From contig NZ_JAFNIH010000040.1 in NCBI RefSeq assembly GCF_019160155.1, positions 1 to 41,765 of the forward strand: DNA of 41,765 bases, read 5' to 3'. Of this stretch, positions 34,144-41,645 are shown one piece after another. The DNA is from Pinisolibacter aquiterrae. GTDB taxonomy: Bacteria; Pseudomonadota; Alphaproteobacteria; Rhizobiales; Ancalomicrobiaceae. Within the stretch, counting starts at the first letter, position 1, and every line of letters starts with the position of its first letter. The notes under the pieces were generated by a model. That model saw only the letters and a list, made by a program, of their open reading frames with translations. It searched no databases and was not told where the DNA came from. A program made the position numbers and the translations under genes.

Positions 34144-35325
34144 TCACCCCGCCCGATAGAGTGTGACGACGCAGGCGCCGCCGAGGCCGAGATTGTGCTG
34201 GAGGCCGATGCGCGCGCCCTCCACCTGGCGCGCGCCCATGGTGCCGCGCAGCTGGCCGGTCAGCTCGAAACACTGGGCGAGGCCGGTGGCGCCGAGCGGA
34301 TGGCCCTTGGAGAGGAGGCCGCCGGACGGGTTGGTCACCACGCGCCCGCCGTAGGTGTTGTCGGCGTCGACGATGAACTTCTCCGCCCCGCCGGCCGGGC
34401 AGAAGCCGAGGCCCTCGTAGGTGATGAGCTCGTTGGCGGTGAAGCAGTCGTGCATCTCGGCGACGTTGACGTCCTCCGGACCGATGCCGGCTTCCGCATA
34501 GGCGGCGGCCGCCGCCGCGGCGGTCATGTCGTAGCCGACGACCTTCATCAGGTCGTGGTCGGCGAAGGTCGAGGGGAAGTCGGTCGTCATCGACTGGGCG
34601 ACGATGGTGACGCGACCGTCGAGGCCGTGGCGGCGGGCGAACTCCGGCGAGCACAGGACCGCCGCCGCCGCGCCGCAGGTCGGCGGGCAGCACTGGAGAC
34701 GGGTGAGGAGGCTCGTCACCTTGGGCGCCGCCATCACCTCGTCGACCGTCACCTCCTTGCGGAAGATGGCGCGCTCGTTGTGGACCGCGTGGCGCGAGGC
34801 CTTGGCGCGGATCATCGCGAAGGTCTCGGACCGGGTGCCGTATCTGCGCTGGTGCTCGATGCCGGCACCGCCGAACATCTTCGGCGCCATCGGCGCGCCC
34901 GGATCGAAGTTCGCCTCGTCGGCGGCGCGGACGAACTCGTCGAGCGGGCCGGGGCGGTCCTGCCAGTGCTCGACCAGCGCGCCGGGCTGCATCTGCTCGA
35001 AGCCGAGCGCCAGGACGCAATCGGCGCGGCCGCTCAGGATCGCGTTGCGGGCGAGCCAGAGGGCGGTCGAGCCGGTCGCGCAGTTGTTGTTGACGTTGAT
35101 CACCGGGATGCCGGTCATGCCGACGCCGTAGAGCGCGCGCTGACCGCAGGTGCTGTCGCCGTAGACGTAACCGACATAGGCTTCGCGGATGCTCTCCCAG
35201 CCGAGGCCGCAGTCGGCGAGCGCCATGCGCACCGCATCCGCGCCGAGCTCGGTGTAGCTCGGCGATTCGCTCGGCTTGACGAACCGCGTCATGCCGACAC
35301 CGGCGACGACCACCCCGTTGTTCAT
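34144..35325 (-). CDS. SCP-x/SCP2-type thiolase
   Basis: Thiolase-superfamily protein of 393 residues, first gene of the operon. Nucleophile Cys82 sits in NVNNNCATGSTAL; MHDCFTANELITYEGLGF, GGLLSKGHPLGATGLAQ and the closing NLGLGGACVVTLY identify the SCP-x branch, which acts on branched or sterol-derived 3-oxoacyl-CoAs. No fused sterol-carrier domain and no DUF35 partner gene is present; some relatives need DUF35 and act as aldolases (Ltp2). AGGAGG lies nine bases before the ATG at 35325, which rules out the two upstream ATGs. The promoter lies about 230 bases upstream. Confidence 0.9.
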   Translation of the reverse strand: MNNGVVVAGVGMTRFVKPSESPSYTELGADAVRMALADCGLGWESIREAYVGYVYGDSTCGQRALYGVGMTGIPVINVNNNCATGSTALWLARNAILSGRADCVLALGFEQMQPGALVEHWQDRPGPLDEFVRAADEANFDPGAPMAPKMFGGAGIEHQRRYGTRSETFAMIRAKASRHAVHNERAIFRKEVTVDEVMAAPKVTSLLTRLQCCPPTCGAAAAVLCSPEFARRHGLDGRVTIVAQSMTTDFPSTFADHDLMKVVGYDMTAAAAAAAYAEAGIGPEDVNVAEMHDCFTANELITYEGLGFCPAGGAEKFIVDADNTYGGRVVTNPSGGLLSKGHPLGATGLAQCFELTGQLRGTMGARQVEGARIGLQHNLGLGGACVVTLYRAG

Positions 35326-35552
35326 GGACGACATCCTCCTGCTGGGCGGCCCCGGCGCGCCCGAAACGAGACCGAGGGCGAGGCGAGGCCCCACCCGCGA
35401 AAGGCGACGAAACGACGGCCGGGCGAAGAGAATTCAGGCGCGATCGACACGCGTCCGCGACGAACCGCTCGGGTCCGCCACGCCGTTTCCTCTCCCCGTG
35501 CGGCTCTCGTCCGCCGGCGACCTTCCAGCCCTTCGGCCGGGGTCGCTCTACT
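35326..35552. other. Long leader of the SCP-x thiolase operon
   Basis: If transcription starts near 35557 on the minus strand, these 227 bases are an untranslated leader. I see no open frame with a ribosome site and no strong hairpin or riboswitch-like fold. Together with the promoter block up to 35718 this is the second-longest gene-free stretch. Confidence 0.5.
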
Positions 35553-35563
35553 TTGTCGGACAA
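35553..35563. promoter_or_regulatory. FCD-GntR operator candidate O3
   Basis: TTGTCGGACAA, the exact complement-strand form of O1 and O2, located at the predicted transcription start of the SCP-x thiolase operon (minus strand) and overlapping the end of a larger inverted repeat. Confidence 0.7.
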
Positions 35564-35590
35564 TGTATCCCACCAGTGGGCTACATTGTC
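35559..35590. promoter_or_regulatory. 32-bp inverted repeat, TetR operator candidate
   Basis: Arms GACAATGTA (35559-35567) and TACATTGTC (35582-35590) pair perfectly, and inner CCCAC (35569-35573) pairs with GTGGG (35576-35580); 14 of 16 positions are symmetric. The dyad covers the region from -35 to -10 of the minus-strand promoter and the -35 of the plus-strand promoter, so a bound dimer would shut both. The divergent TetR product is the natural candidate. Confidence 0.7.
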
Positions 35591-35592
35591 AA
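35564..35592 (-). promoter_or_regulatory. Candidate sigma70 promoter, SCP-x thiolase operon
   Basis: Minus strand TTGACA (35592-35587, full consensus) and GATACA (35569-35564) with a 17-base spacer. It points toward the thiolase start at 35325. Confidence 0.6.
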
Positions 35593-35613
35593 TCGCGTCG
35601 AAACGGATAAAAT
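35586..35613 (+). promoter_or_regulatory. Candidate sigma70 promoter, tetR gene
   Basis: Plus strand TTGTCA (35586-35591) and TAAAAT (35608-35613), 16-base spacer, each five of six consensus bases. Its -35 box overlaps the -35 box of the opposite promoter, so the two transcription units compete for polymerase. Confidence 0.55.
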
Positions 35614-35718
35614 CGCGGCGGTCGGACGCGCGTCGGGAGGCACGCGTCCGCCGCCCCTCGGGCCGCCACGACGGCCGCGCGAGGTGGCGTAGGCACGAAG
35701 GTGAGGCGGCGAACGGGC

Positions 35719-36384
35719 ATGACGGAGCGCGACCATCGCGAAGGCGAGACGATCGAGGCCGTGGAGGGCGAGGCGCATGTCGGCGCGCGCGAGGAGATGC
35801 GCCGCGCCAAGCGACTGGCGGTGCTCGAGACGGGCGCGCGCATGTTCAATCGCCGCGGCTACGACCGCACGCGGCTCGAGGACATCGCGGCGGAACTGTC
35901 GGTGTCGAAGCGGACGCTCTACTACTATGTCGCCAGCAAGGACGACATTCTCTTCCAGTGCAACGTGATGGCCTACGAGTCGCTGGAGCCGGCGCTCACC
36001 GTCTGCGCCGACCGCGCGATCCCGCCACTCGAACGGATCCGAACCCTGCTGCGCGCCTACGCGCGCCTTCTCGCCGACGATTTCGGCGCCTGTCTGGTGC
36101 TCACGCGCGAGAACCTGCTGTCGCCGGAGGGCGCCGCCATCCTGCGCGACAGCCGCCGCCGCCTCGACATCACCCTGCGTGGTCTGATCGAGGAGGGGCA
36201 CGCGGACGGGTCGATCGCGCCGTGCGATCCCAAGCTCGCCGCCGCCGCCGTCTACGGCGCCTTCAACTGGCTGCCGCATTGGCGTTCGCCGGCGAAGACG
36301 CCGGGCTACGGCGAGATCGGAGAGGCCTTCCTCGACCTGCTCTTCGACGGCCTCGTCGCCAAGGGACGCGACGCCCCGGCCTGA
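35719..36384 (+). CDS. TetR-family regulator
   Basis: Repressor-type regulator of 221 residues. The DNA-binding part is AVLETGARMFNRRGYDRTRLEDIAAELSVSKRTLYYYVASKDDIL (about 35-80); the remainder is a helical ligand domain resembling those of fatty-acid and steroid regulators such as KstR (a loose impression). Start is uncertain: ATG 35719 or GTG 35701 (six residues longer), both with only weak ribosome sites. It is divergent from the SCP-x thiolase operon, and the 32-bp inverted repeat between them is the probable operator, implying self-control. Acyl-CoA intermediates of that operon are likely inducers by analogy with the family. Confidence 0.9.
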   Translation: MTERDHREGETIEAVEGEAHVGAREEMRRAKRLAVLETGARMFNRRGYDRTRLEDIAAELSVSKRTLYYYVASKDDILFQCNVMAYESLEPALTVCADRAIPPLERIRTLLRAYARLLADDFGACLVLTRENLLSPEGAAILRDSRRRLDITLRGLIEEGHADGSIAPCDPKLAAAAVYGAFNWLPHWRSPAKTPGYGEIGEAFLDLLFDGLVAKGRDAPA

Positions 36385-36418
36385 GGCCGCCGCCGCGCCC
36401 GGGCTCGGGGCTCAGGCC
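36378..36418. terminator. Inverted repeat holding both convergent stop codons
   Basis: GGCCTGAG (36378-36385) and CTCAGGCC (36411-36418) form a perfect 8-bp stem with a 25-base GC-rich loop. The TGA stops of tetR and of the thiolase lie within the two arms. No T-run is seen; possibly a bidirectional terminator. Confidence 0.4.
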
Positions 36419-37614
36419 CTCTCGATCACCATGGCGATGCCCTGGCCGACGCCGATGCACATGGTGACGAGGGCGTAGCGGCCGGAGCGGCGCTCCAGTT
36501 CGCGCAACGCCGTCGTCACGATCCGCGCGCCGGAGGCCCCGAGCGGATGGCCGATGGCGATGGCGCCGCCGTTCGGGTTGAGGCGATCGTCGCCGGCGGT
36601 GAGATCGAGGCCGCGCAGGCAGCCGAGAACCTGCGTGGCGAAGGCCTCGTTGATCTCGATCACGTCCATGTCGGCGAGGCGCAGACCGGCGCGCTCCAGC
36701 GCCTTCCTCGAGGCGGGAACCGGGCCGAGGCCCATCACGCGCGGCGCCACGCCGGCCACGGCGGAGGCGAGGATGCGGCCGCGCGGCACGAGACCGTGAC
36801 GATCGGCGATCACCTGCGACCCGAGGAGGAGGACGGCGGCGCCGTCGTTGACGCCGGAGGCGTTGCCGGCGGTCACGACGCCGCCCTCGAAGAGCGGGCG
36901 CAGCTTCTCCAGACTGGCGAGAGTGGTCAGGGGACGCGGATGCTCGTCGGCGGCGACGACCAGCGGCGGCCGGCCGCGCCCCTGGGCGACCTCGACCGGC
37001 AGGATCTCGCCGTCGAAGAAGCCGGCGGCGCGCGCCGCCTCGTATTTCTCCTGCGAGCGCAGCGCATAGGCATCGGACTCGGCCCGGCCGATGCCGAGAT
37101 CACGGGCGATGTTGTCGGCGGTCTCGGGCATCGAGTCCGTGCCGAAGACGGCGTCGAGACGCGGATTGGAGAAGCGCGCGCCGATGGTGGAATCGTGGAC
37201 CCGCACCTCACGGCCCCAGGCCGTACCCTGCTTCGCCATGACGAAGGGCGCCCGCGTCATCGATTCCACGCCGCCGGCGAGGAAGAGATCGCCCTCCCCG
37301 CACCGGATCGCCCGCGCCGCGTCGGCGATCGCCGACATCGCCGAGCCGCACAGACGATTGAGCGTCACCCCGCCGACCGTCTCGGGCAGGCCCGCGAGGA
37401 GCGCGGCGTGGCGGGCGACGTCGCGGGCGTCCTCGCCGGCCTGGTTGGTGCAGCCGGCGACCACGTCCTCGATCGCGGCGCCGGGGATCCCGGCGCGCCG
37501 CACCACCTCCTTCAAGAGCCCGGCGAGAAGGTCGTCCGGGCGCACCGAGGCGAGCGCCCCGGCGTGGCGGCCGAAGGGCGTGCGCAGACCGTCGTAGATC
37601 GTCGCGTGCTGCAT
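36412..37614 (-). CDS. Acyl-CoA thiolase, PcaF/FadA-like
   Basis: Thiolase of 400 residues, the length of 3-oxoadipyl-CoA thiolases. It opens MQHATIYDGLRTPFGRHAGALASVRPDDL and has the nucleophile Cys89 in LNRLCGSAMSA, then GGVESMTRAPFVM, INEAFATQVLG, GHPLGASGARI and CIGVGQGIAM. GGGAG precedes two tandem ATGs; 37614 gives better spacing than 37617. The gene is divergent from the cyclohexanecarboxylate set at 37863, so it may thiolyse 3-oxopimeloyl-CoA after ring opening (inference); oxoadipyl-CoA is the other likely substrate. Confidence 0.93.
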   Translation of the reverse strand: MQHATIYDGLRTPFGRHAGALASVRPDDLLAGLLKEVVRRAGIPGAAIEDVVAGCTNQAGEDARDVARHAALLAGLPETVGGVTLNRLCGSAMSAIADAARAIRCGEGDLFLAGGVESMTRAPFVMAKQGTAWGREVRVHDSTIGARFSNPRLDAVFGTDSMPETADNIARDLGIGRAESDAYALRSQEKYEAARAAGFFDGEILPVEVAQGRGRPPLVVAADEHPRPLTTLASLEKLRPLFEGGVVTAGNASGVNDGAAVLLLGSQVIADRHGLVPRGRILASAVAGVAPRVMGLGPVPASRKALERAGLRLADMDVIEINEAFATQVLGCLRGLDLTAGDDRLNPNGGAIAIGHPLGASGARIVTTALRELERRSGRYALVTMCIGVGQGIAMVIERA

Positions 37615-37664
37615 CATCGTCTCCCGAATGTGCGCGCCGGCTCTCCGGCGCCGTCGCGAGACCA

Positions 37665-37675
37665 TGGTCCGACGA
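37665..37675. promoter_or_regulatory. Degenerate FCD-GntR-type site
   Basis: TGGTCCGACGA fits TnGTnnnACnA and differs from O1/O2 at two outer positions only. It lies about 50 bases upstream of the thiolase start in the divergent region, next to an A/T tract. A match of this quality is not rare by chance, so it is tentative. Confidence 0.3.
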
Positions 37676-37693
37676 AAAAAATATATCAATACC

Positions 37694-37722
37694 TTGACAT
37701 GAAATTCGGTGGTCCGTATGGT
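37694..37722 (+). promoter_or_regulatory. Candidate sigma70 promoter of the aliB-aliA-badI unit
   Basis: TTGACA (37694-37699, full consensus) and TATGGT (37717-37722) with the ideal 17-base spacer. Transcription would start near 37729, about 134 bases before the aliB start. CGGTG/CACCG arms flank the -10 region (37707-37727) and could be part of an operator. Confidence 0.6.
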
Positions 37723-37729
37723 CACCGGC

Positions 37730-37747
37730 AAATGCAGCAATGCATTT
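37730..37747 (+). promoter_or_regulatory. 5'-terminal stem-loop with GCAA tetraloop
   Basis: AAATGCA (37730-37736), GCAA, TGCATTT (37741-37747): a perfect 7-bp stem closed by a GNRA-type tetraloop, starting at the predicted first base of the transcript. It runs into TTTATATATAAA (37745-37756), a 12-bp AT palindrome. Such structures at the 5' end can protect mRNA; otherwise it may be a protein-binding site. Confidence 0.45.
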
Positions 37748-37862
37748 ATATATAAACGAAGGGTGGAACGATCGAGCGAGGATGCGACCGGATCCGGCGC
37801 GAGTGCGCCCGGCCGTGCCGGCCATCCCTTCGTCGCGACGCCGACACCGAGACGGGACGCCC

Positions 37863-39044
37863 ATGACCGATCAGGCCGCTTCGACCGCATCCACGCCGCA
37901 ATTCTCTCTCACCGCCGACCAACTCGCCTTCCGCGAGACCGCCGCGCGGTTCGCCGCCGAGGTTCTCGCCCCGACCTACAAGGCGCGCGAGAAGGCGGCG
38001 ACCGTTCCGATCGCGCTGCGCCGGCAGATGGGCGAGATCGGCCTCATCGGCGTCGAGTTTCCGGAGAGCTGCGGGGGTCTCGGCGTCGACCACGTCACCG
38101 CCGGCGTCGTGCTCGAGGCGATCGCCGAGGGGGACTTCAACGTCGGTTACGTCCAGCTCCTGTCGTCGCTCTGCGGCGCCATCCTCTCGCGCCACGCCGC
38201 GCCGGAGATCGCCGCCGATCTCCTGCCGAAGGTCGTCGGCGGCGAGGTTCTCCTCTGCATCGCGCTGACCGAACCGCAGGGCGGCTCGGACGCCGCCTCG
38301 CTCCGCCTCAAGGCGGTGCGCGACGGCGACGACTGGGTGCTGACGGGCGAGAAGACCTCGATCTCGATGGCCGATCAGGCCGATTGGGCGGTCGTCTTCG
38401 CCCGCACCGGCACGGTGGAATCGCGCGCCCACGGCATCTCCGCCTTCCTCGTCGACATGCGGTCGCCGGGGATCTCCACCACGCGTTTCGACGATCTCGG
38501 CCAGCTCGCGATCGGACGCGGCTCGATCTTCTTCGACGGCGTGCGGGTGCCGGCCACCCACATGTTGGGCAAGGAAGGCTCCGGCTTCGTCCAGGTCATG
38601 CAGGGGTTCGACTTCTCCCGCGCGCTGATCGGCCTGCAGTGCCTGTCGGTGGCGCGCGTCTCGCTCGCCGAGACCTGGGCCTACGTCCAGGAGCGCAAGG
38701 CCTTCGGCAAGCCGCTCAGCGACAATCAGGGCGTCACCTTCCCGCTCGCCGAGGCCGAAACCCTGGTCGAGGCGGCGCGGCTCCTCTGCTTCAAGACGCT
38801 CGCCGCCAAGGACGCGGGCCTGCCTCACACCAAGGAGGCGGCGATGTGCAAGTGGTGGCCGCCGAAGCTCGCCTACGAGGTGGTCAACACCTGCCTGCTC
38901 CTGCACGGCCATGCCGGCTACGACGTCGGCCTGCCGTTCGAGCAGCGAATGCGCGACGTGCTCGGTCTGCAGATCGGTGACGGCACCGCGCAGATCATGA
39001 AACTCATCATCGCCCGCGAAGCGCTGCGTGCCGCCGCGGCCTGA
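37863..39044 (+). CDS. aliB: Cyclohexanecarboxyl-CoA dehydrogenase-like acyl-CoA dehydrogenase
   Basis: FAD-dependent acyl-CoA dehydrogenase, 393 residues, expected to convert cyclohexanecarboxyl-CoA to cyclohex-1-ene-1-carboxyl-CoA. It has the normal three-domain plan (CIALTEPQGGSDAASLRLKA; RKAFGKPLSDNQGVTFPLAEAETL). Where typical enzymes have YEGT with the catalytic Glu, it reads LQIGDGTAQIMKLIIARE with Asp373, a form I associate with AliB-type dehydrogenases. Identification as AliB rests on this and on the AliA- and BadI-like genes that follow. The ATG at 37863 is preceded by a weak GGGA site; the frame stays open to 37740 but that lies in the leader. It is the first gene of the unit. Confidence 0.8.
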   Translation: MTDQAASTASTPQFSLTADQLAFRETAARFAAEVLAPTYKAREKAATVPIALRRQMGEIGLIGVEFPESCGGLGVDHVTAGVVLEAIAEGDFNVGYVQLLSSLCGAILSRHAAPEIAADLLPKVVGGEVLLCIALTEPQGGSDAASLRLKAVRDGDDWVLTGEKTSISMADQADWAVVFARTGTVESRAHGISAFLVDMRSPGISTTRFDDLGQLAIGRGSIFFDGVRVPATHMLGKEGSGFVQVMQGFDFSRALIGLQCLSVARVSLAETWAYVQERKAFGKPLSDNQGVTFPLAEAETLVEAARLLCFKTLAAKDAGLPHTKEAAMCKWWPPKLAYEVVNTCLLLHGHAGYDVGLPFEQRMRDVLGLQIGDGTAQIMKLIIAREALRAAAA

Positions 39045-39084
39045 AGAACGAGGCGCCACGAGAGCGCCGGAGGGAGGAGAGACG

Positions 39085-40713
39085 ATGTCGAACGATCTCG
39101 GAGTGAAGGCGCGGCGCGATGCGATGATCGCCGCCGGATCGTGGCGGGACGAGACCCTGCTCGACCACTTCCGCCGCAACGTCGCCCGGCTCGGCGACAA
39201 GGTCGCGGTGATCGCGACCCGTGCCGAGCAGGGCGACGAGACCCGCCTGACCTATGCCGAACTCGATCGCCTGTCGGACCGGGTCGCCGTCGGCCTCGCC
39301 CGGCGCGGCGTCGGCGAGGGGGACGTCGTCTCCTTCCAGCTGCCCAACTGGTGGCAGTTCACGGTGTTGCATCTCGCCGCCCTCAAGGTCGGCGCGGTGT
39401 CGAACCCGCTGATGATCATCTTCCGCGAGCGCGAGCTGACCTTCATGCTCGGTCTCGCCGAGAGCAAGATGCTGGTCGTTCCCGCGAGCTTCCGCAACGT
39501 CGACCATCGCGCCATCGCCAAGGCGGTGCAGGCCGGCGTCCCGACGCTCGCCCATGTGATGGTGGTCGACGGCGAGGGCGAGGAAGCCTTCGACCGGCTG
39601 ATCGCCGAGGACGCCACCGACGCCGAGCTCGCGGCGCTTCGCGCCCGCCGGCTCTCGCCCGACGCGGTGATCGAGCTCCTCTACACATCCGGCACCACCG
39701 GCGAGCCGAAGGGGGTGAGCCACACCTCCAACACCATGCTCGCCAATCTCGTGCCCTTCGCCGAGCGCCTGCATCTCGGCGAGAGCGACGTCATCCACAT
39801 GCCCTCGCCGATGGCGCATCAGCTCGGCTTCATGTACGGCCTGGTGCTGCCGGCGATGCTCGGCGCGACCGCCATCCTCCAGGACATCTTCGTCGCCGCG
39901 ACCATGGCGAAGCAGATCGCGCAGGAGGCGGCGTCCTTCACCATGGGCGCCACGCCCTTCCTCAACGACCTCTCCGATCACTGCATCGCCACCGGCTCGA
40001 CGACACCGACGCTGCGCATCTTCGTCTCGGCCGGCGCGCCGATCCCGCGACCGCTGGTCACCAAGGCGCGGCGCGCCCTCGGCGCGGCGGTCATCTCCGC
40101 CTGGGGCATGTCGGAGAACGGCGCCGTCACCACCACCCGGCTCGAGGATCCCGAGGAGAAGGTGACCGGCACCGACGGCTGCCCCCTGCCGGGCATGGAG
40201 GTGCGCGTCGTCGATCCCGCCGGCCACGGCGTCGGGGTCGGCGAGGAGGGCCAGCTCCAGGTGCGCGGCTGCTCCAACTTCATCGGCTACATGAAGCGCC
40301 CGGGCCTCGCCCAGGTCGACGCCGACGGCTGGTTCGACACCGGCGACATCGCCCGCATGGACGCCGACGGCTACATCCGCATCGCCGGCCGCTCCAAGGA
40401 CATCATCATCCGGGGCGGCGAGAACATTCCGGTCGTCGAGGTCGAGGACATGCTGTTCAAGCACCCCTCGGTCGCCACCGTCGCCATCGTCGGCTACCCC
40501 GACGCCCGCCTCGGCGAACGCGCCTGCGCCTACGTCATCCCGCGCCCCGGCGCGACGCTCTCCTTCGAGGAGATGGTCGCCTACCTGAAGGAGCAGAAGA
40601 TGGCGGTCCAGTACATCCCCGAGCGGCTCGAGATCGTCGAGGACGTGCCGCGCACCCCCTCGGGCAAGATCCAGAAGTTCAAGCTGCGCGACATGGCCAA
40701 GGGCTCGGCCTGA
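39085..40713 (+). CDS. aliA: Cyclohexanecarboxylate-CoA ligase-like AMP-forming synthetase
   Basis: Adenylate-forming acid:CoA ligase, 542 residues. The AMP-binding motif [11 protein letters not shown] is at 200-210, [14 protein letters not shown] provides the A5 motif, GWFDTGDIA and [14 protein letters not shown] the hinge, and the acyl-adenylate lysine is Lys528 in [10 protein letters not shown]. The opening [22 protein letters not shown] resembles AliA of Rhodopseudomonas palustris as I recall it. GGAGGGAGGAGAG precedes the ATG at 39085; it starts 40 bases after aliB. It would activate the substrate that AliB then oxidises. A medium-chain fatty acid ligase is the alternative. Confidence 0.8.
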   Translation: MSNDLGVKARRDAMIAAGSWRDETLLDHFRRNVARLGDKVAVIATRAEQGDETRLTYAELDRLSDRVAVGLARRGVGEGDVVSFQLPNWWQFTVLHLAALKVGAVSNPLMIIFRERELTFMLGLAESKMLVVPASFRNVDHRAIAKAVQAGVPTLAHVMVVDGEGEEAFDRLIAEDATDAELAALRARRLSPDAVIELLYTSGTTGEPKGVSHTSNTMLANLVPFAERLHLGESDVIHMPSPMAHQLGFMYGLVLPAMLGATAILQDIFVAATMAKQIAQEAASFTMGATPFLNDLSDHCIATGSTTPTLRIFVSAGAPIPRPLVTKARRALGAAVISAWGMSENGAVTTTRLEDPEEKVTGTDGCPLPGMEVRVVDPAGHGVGVGEEGQLQVRGCSNFIGYMKRPGLAQVDADGWFDTGDIARMDADGYIRIAGRSKDIIIRGGENIPVVEVEDMLFKHPSVATVAIVGYPDARLGERACAYVIPRPGATLSFEEMVAYLKEQKMAVQYIPERLEIVEDVPRTPSGKIQKFKLRDMAKGSA

Positions 40714-40764
40714 GGCGTCCCGTCTACACGAAGCCGGCCGACAGCCGGAACCAGGAGTTCTTCC

Positions 40765-41565
40765 ATGGACTATCAGGACATTCTCTACGAGGTTCGTCCC
40801 GAGGGCGTCGCCCGCATCACCATCGACCGGCCCGACAAGTACAACGCCTTCCGCGCCGAGACGGTCGAGGAGCTGATCCACGCCTTCCAGACGGCGGGTT
40901 GGGATCGCTCGATCTCGGTGATCGTGCTGACCGGCGCCGGCGACAAGGCCTTCTGCACCGGCGGCGACCAGTCCTCGGCCTCGCACGACGGCCAGTACAG
41001 CGGCCGCGGCACCATCGGCCTGCCGATCGACGAGTTGCAGAGCCTCATCCGCGACGTGCCGAAGCCGGTGATCGCCCGCATCAACGGGTTCGCCATCGGC
41101 GGTGGCAACGTGCTCGCCACGATCTGCGATCTGTCGATCGCCTCCGACAAGGCCCAGCTCGGTCAGGTCGGTCCCAAGGTCGGCTCGGTCGATCCGGGCT
41201 TCGGAACCGCCTATCTCGCCCGCTGCGTCGGCGAGAAGAAGGCCCGCGAGATCTGGTATCTGAACAAGCGCTACACCGCCGCCGAAGCCCTGGCGATGGG
41301 CCTCGTCAACGCGGTCGTGCCGCACGACGAGCTCGACGCCGAGGTCGATCGCTGGTGCGCGGAACTGGTGGAGCGTTCGCCGACCGCGATCGCGCTCGCC
41401 AAGCGCTCGTTCAACGCCGACACCGAGAGCATTCGCGGCATCTCCTCGCTCGGCATGGCGGCGCTCAGCCTCTACTACGACACGCCCGAATCCAAGGAGG
41501 GCGGCGTCGCCTTCCGCGAGAAGCGCAAGCCGGATTTCCGTCGCCACTACGTGAAGAAGGGCTGA
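40765..41565 (+). CDS. badI: 2-ketocyclohexanecarboxyl-CoA hydrolase
   Basis: Crotonase-fold ring-cleaving hydrolase, 266 residues, making pimeloyl-CoA from 2-ketocyclohexane-1-carboxyl-CoA. It shares with BadI and MenB the motifs FCTGGDQS (63-70), [39 protein letters not shown] (96-122), [29 protein letters not shown] and the C-terminal [11 protein letters not shown] (Tyr237/Tyr238). Recall of R. palustris BadI shows near-continuous similarity through the centre. MenB (naphthoate synthase) is the nearest alternative but there are no menaquinone genes here, and the AliA/AliB neighbours favour BadI. AGGAG lies ten bases before the ATG. Genes for the intermediate hydratase (BadK) and dehydrogenase (BadH) are not adjacent; they may be downstream of the window or replaced by others. 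Confidence 0.87.
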   Translation: MDYQDILYEVRPEGVARITIDRPDKYNAFRAETVEELIHAFQTAGWDRSISVIVLTGAGDKAFCTGGDQSSASHDGQYSGRGTIGLPIDELQSLIRDVPKPVIARINGFAIGGGNVLATICDLSIASDKAQLGQVGPKVGSVDPGFGTAYLARCVGEKKAREIWYLNKRYTAAEALAMGLVNAVVPHDELDAEVDRWCAELVERSPTAIALAKRSFNADTESIRGISSLGMAALSLYYDTPESKEGGVAFREKRKPDFRRHYVKKG

Positions 41566-41578
41566 GCCCTTCCCACCA

Positions 41579-41612
41579 GCGGGGCTCGACACCTCCTCCC
41601 GTCGAGCCCCGC
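41579..41612 (+). terminator. Strong hairpin between badI and etfB
   Basis: GCGGGGCTCGAC (41579-41590) and GTCGAGCCCCGC (41601-41612) form a perfect 12-bp stem with a 10-base loop, 14 bases after the badI stop. CGTTCCCTT follows but no clean T-run. It is the strongest hairpin in the window and a good terminator or attenuator candidate. Confidence 0.65.
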
Positions 41613-41645
41613 GCCTCGTTCCCTTGCGAAGATGCGAGTGCCCCC

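Noticed and set aside
40765-41565. MenB (naphthoate synthase)
   Set aside because: Motifs are shared, but the closer recalled match is BadI and the neighbours are AliA/AliB-like, with no menaquinone genes.
39007-41592. Very long open frame (861 codons) on the minus strand
   Set aside because: It lies antisense to aliA and badI, is rich in Arg, Gly, Ala, Val, Asp and His with no domain text, and is a GC-rich shadow of the real genes.
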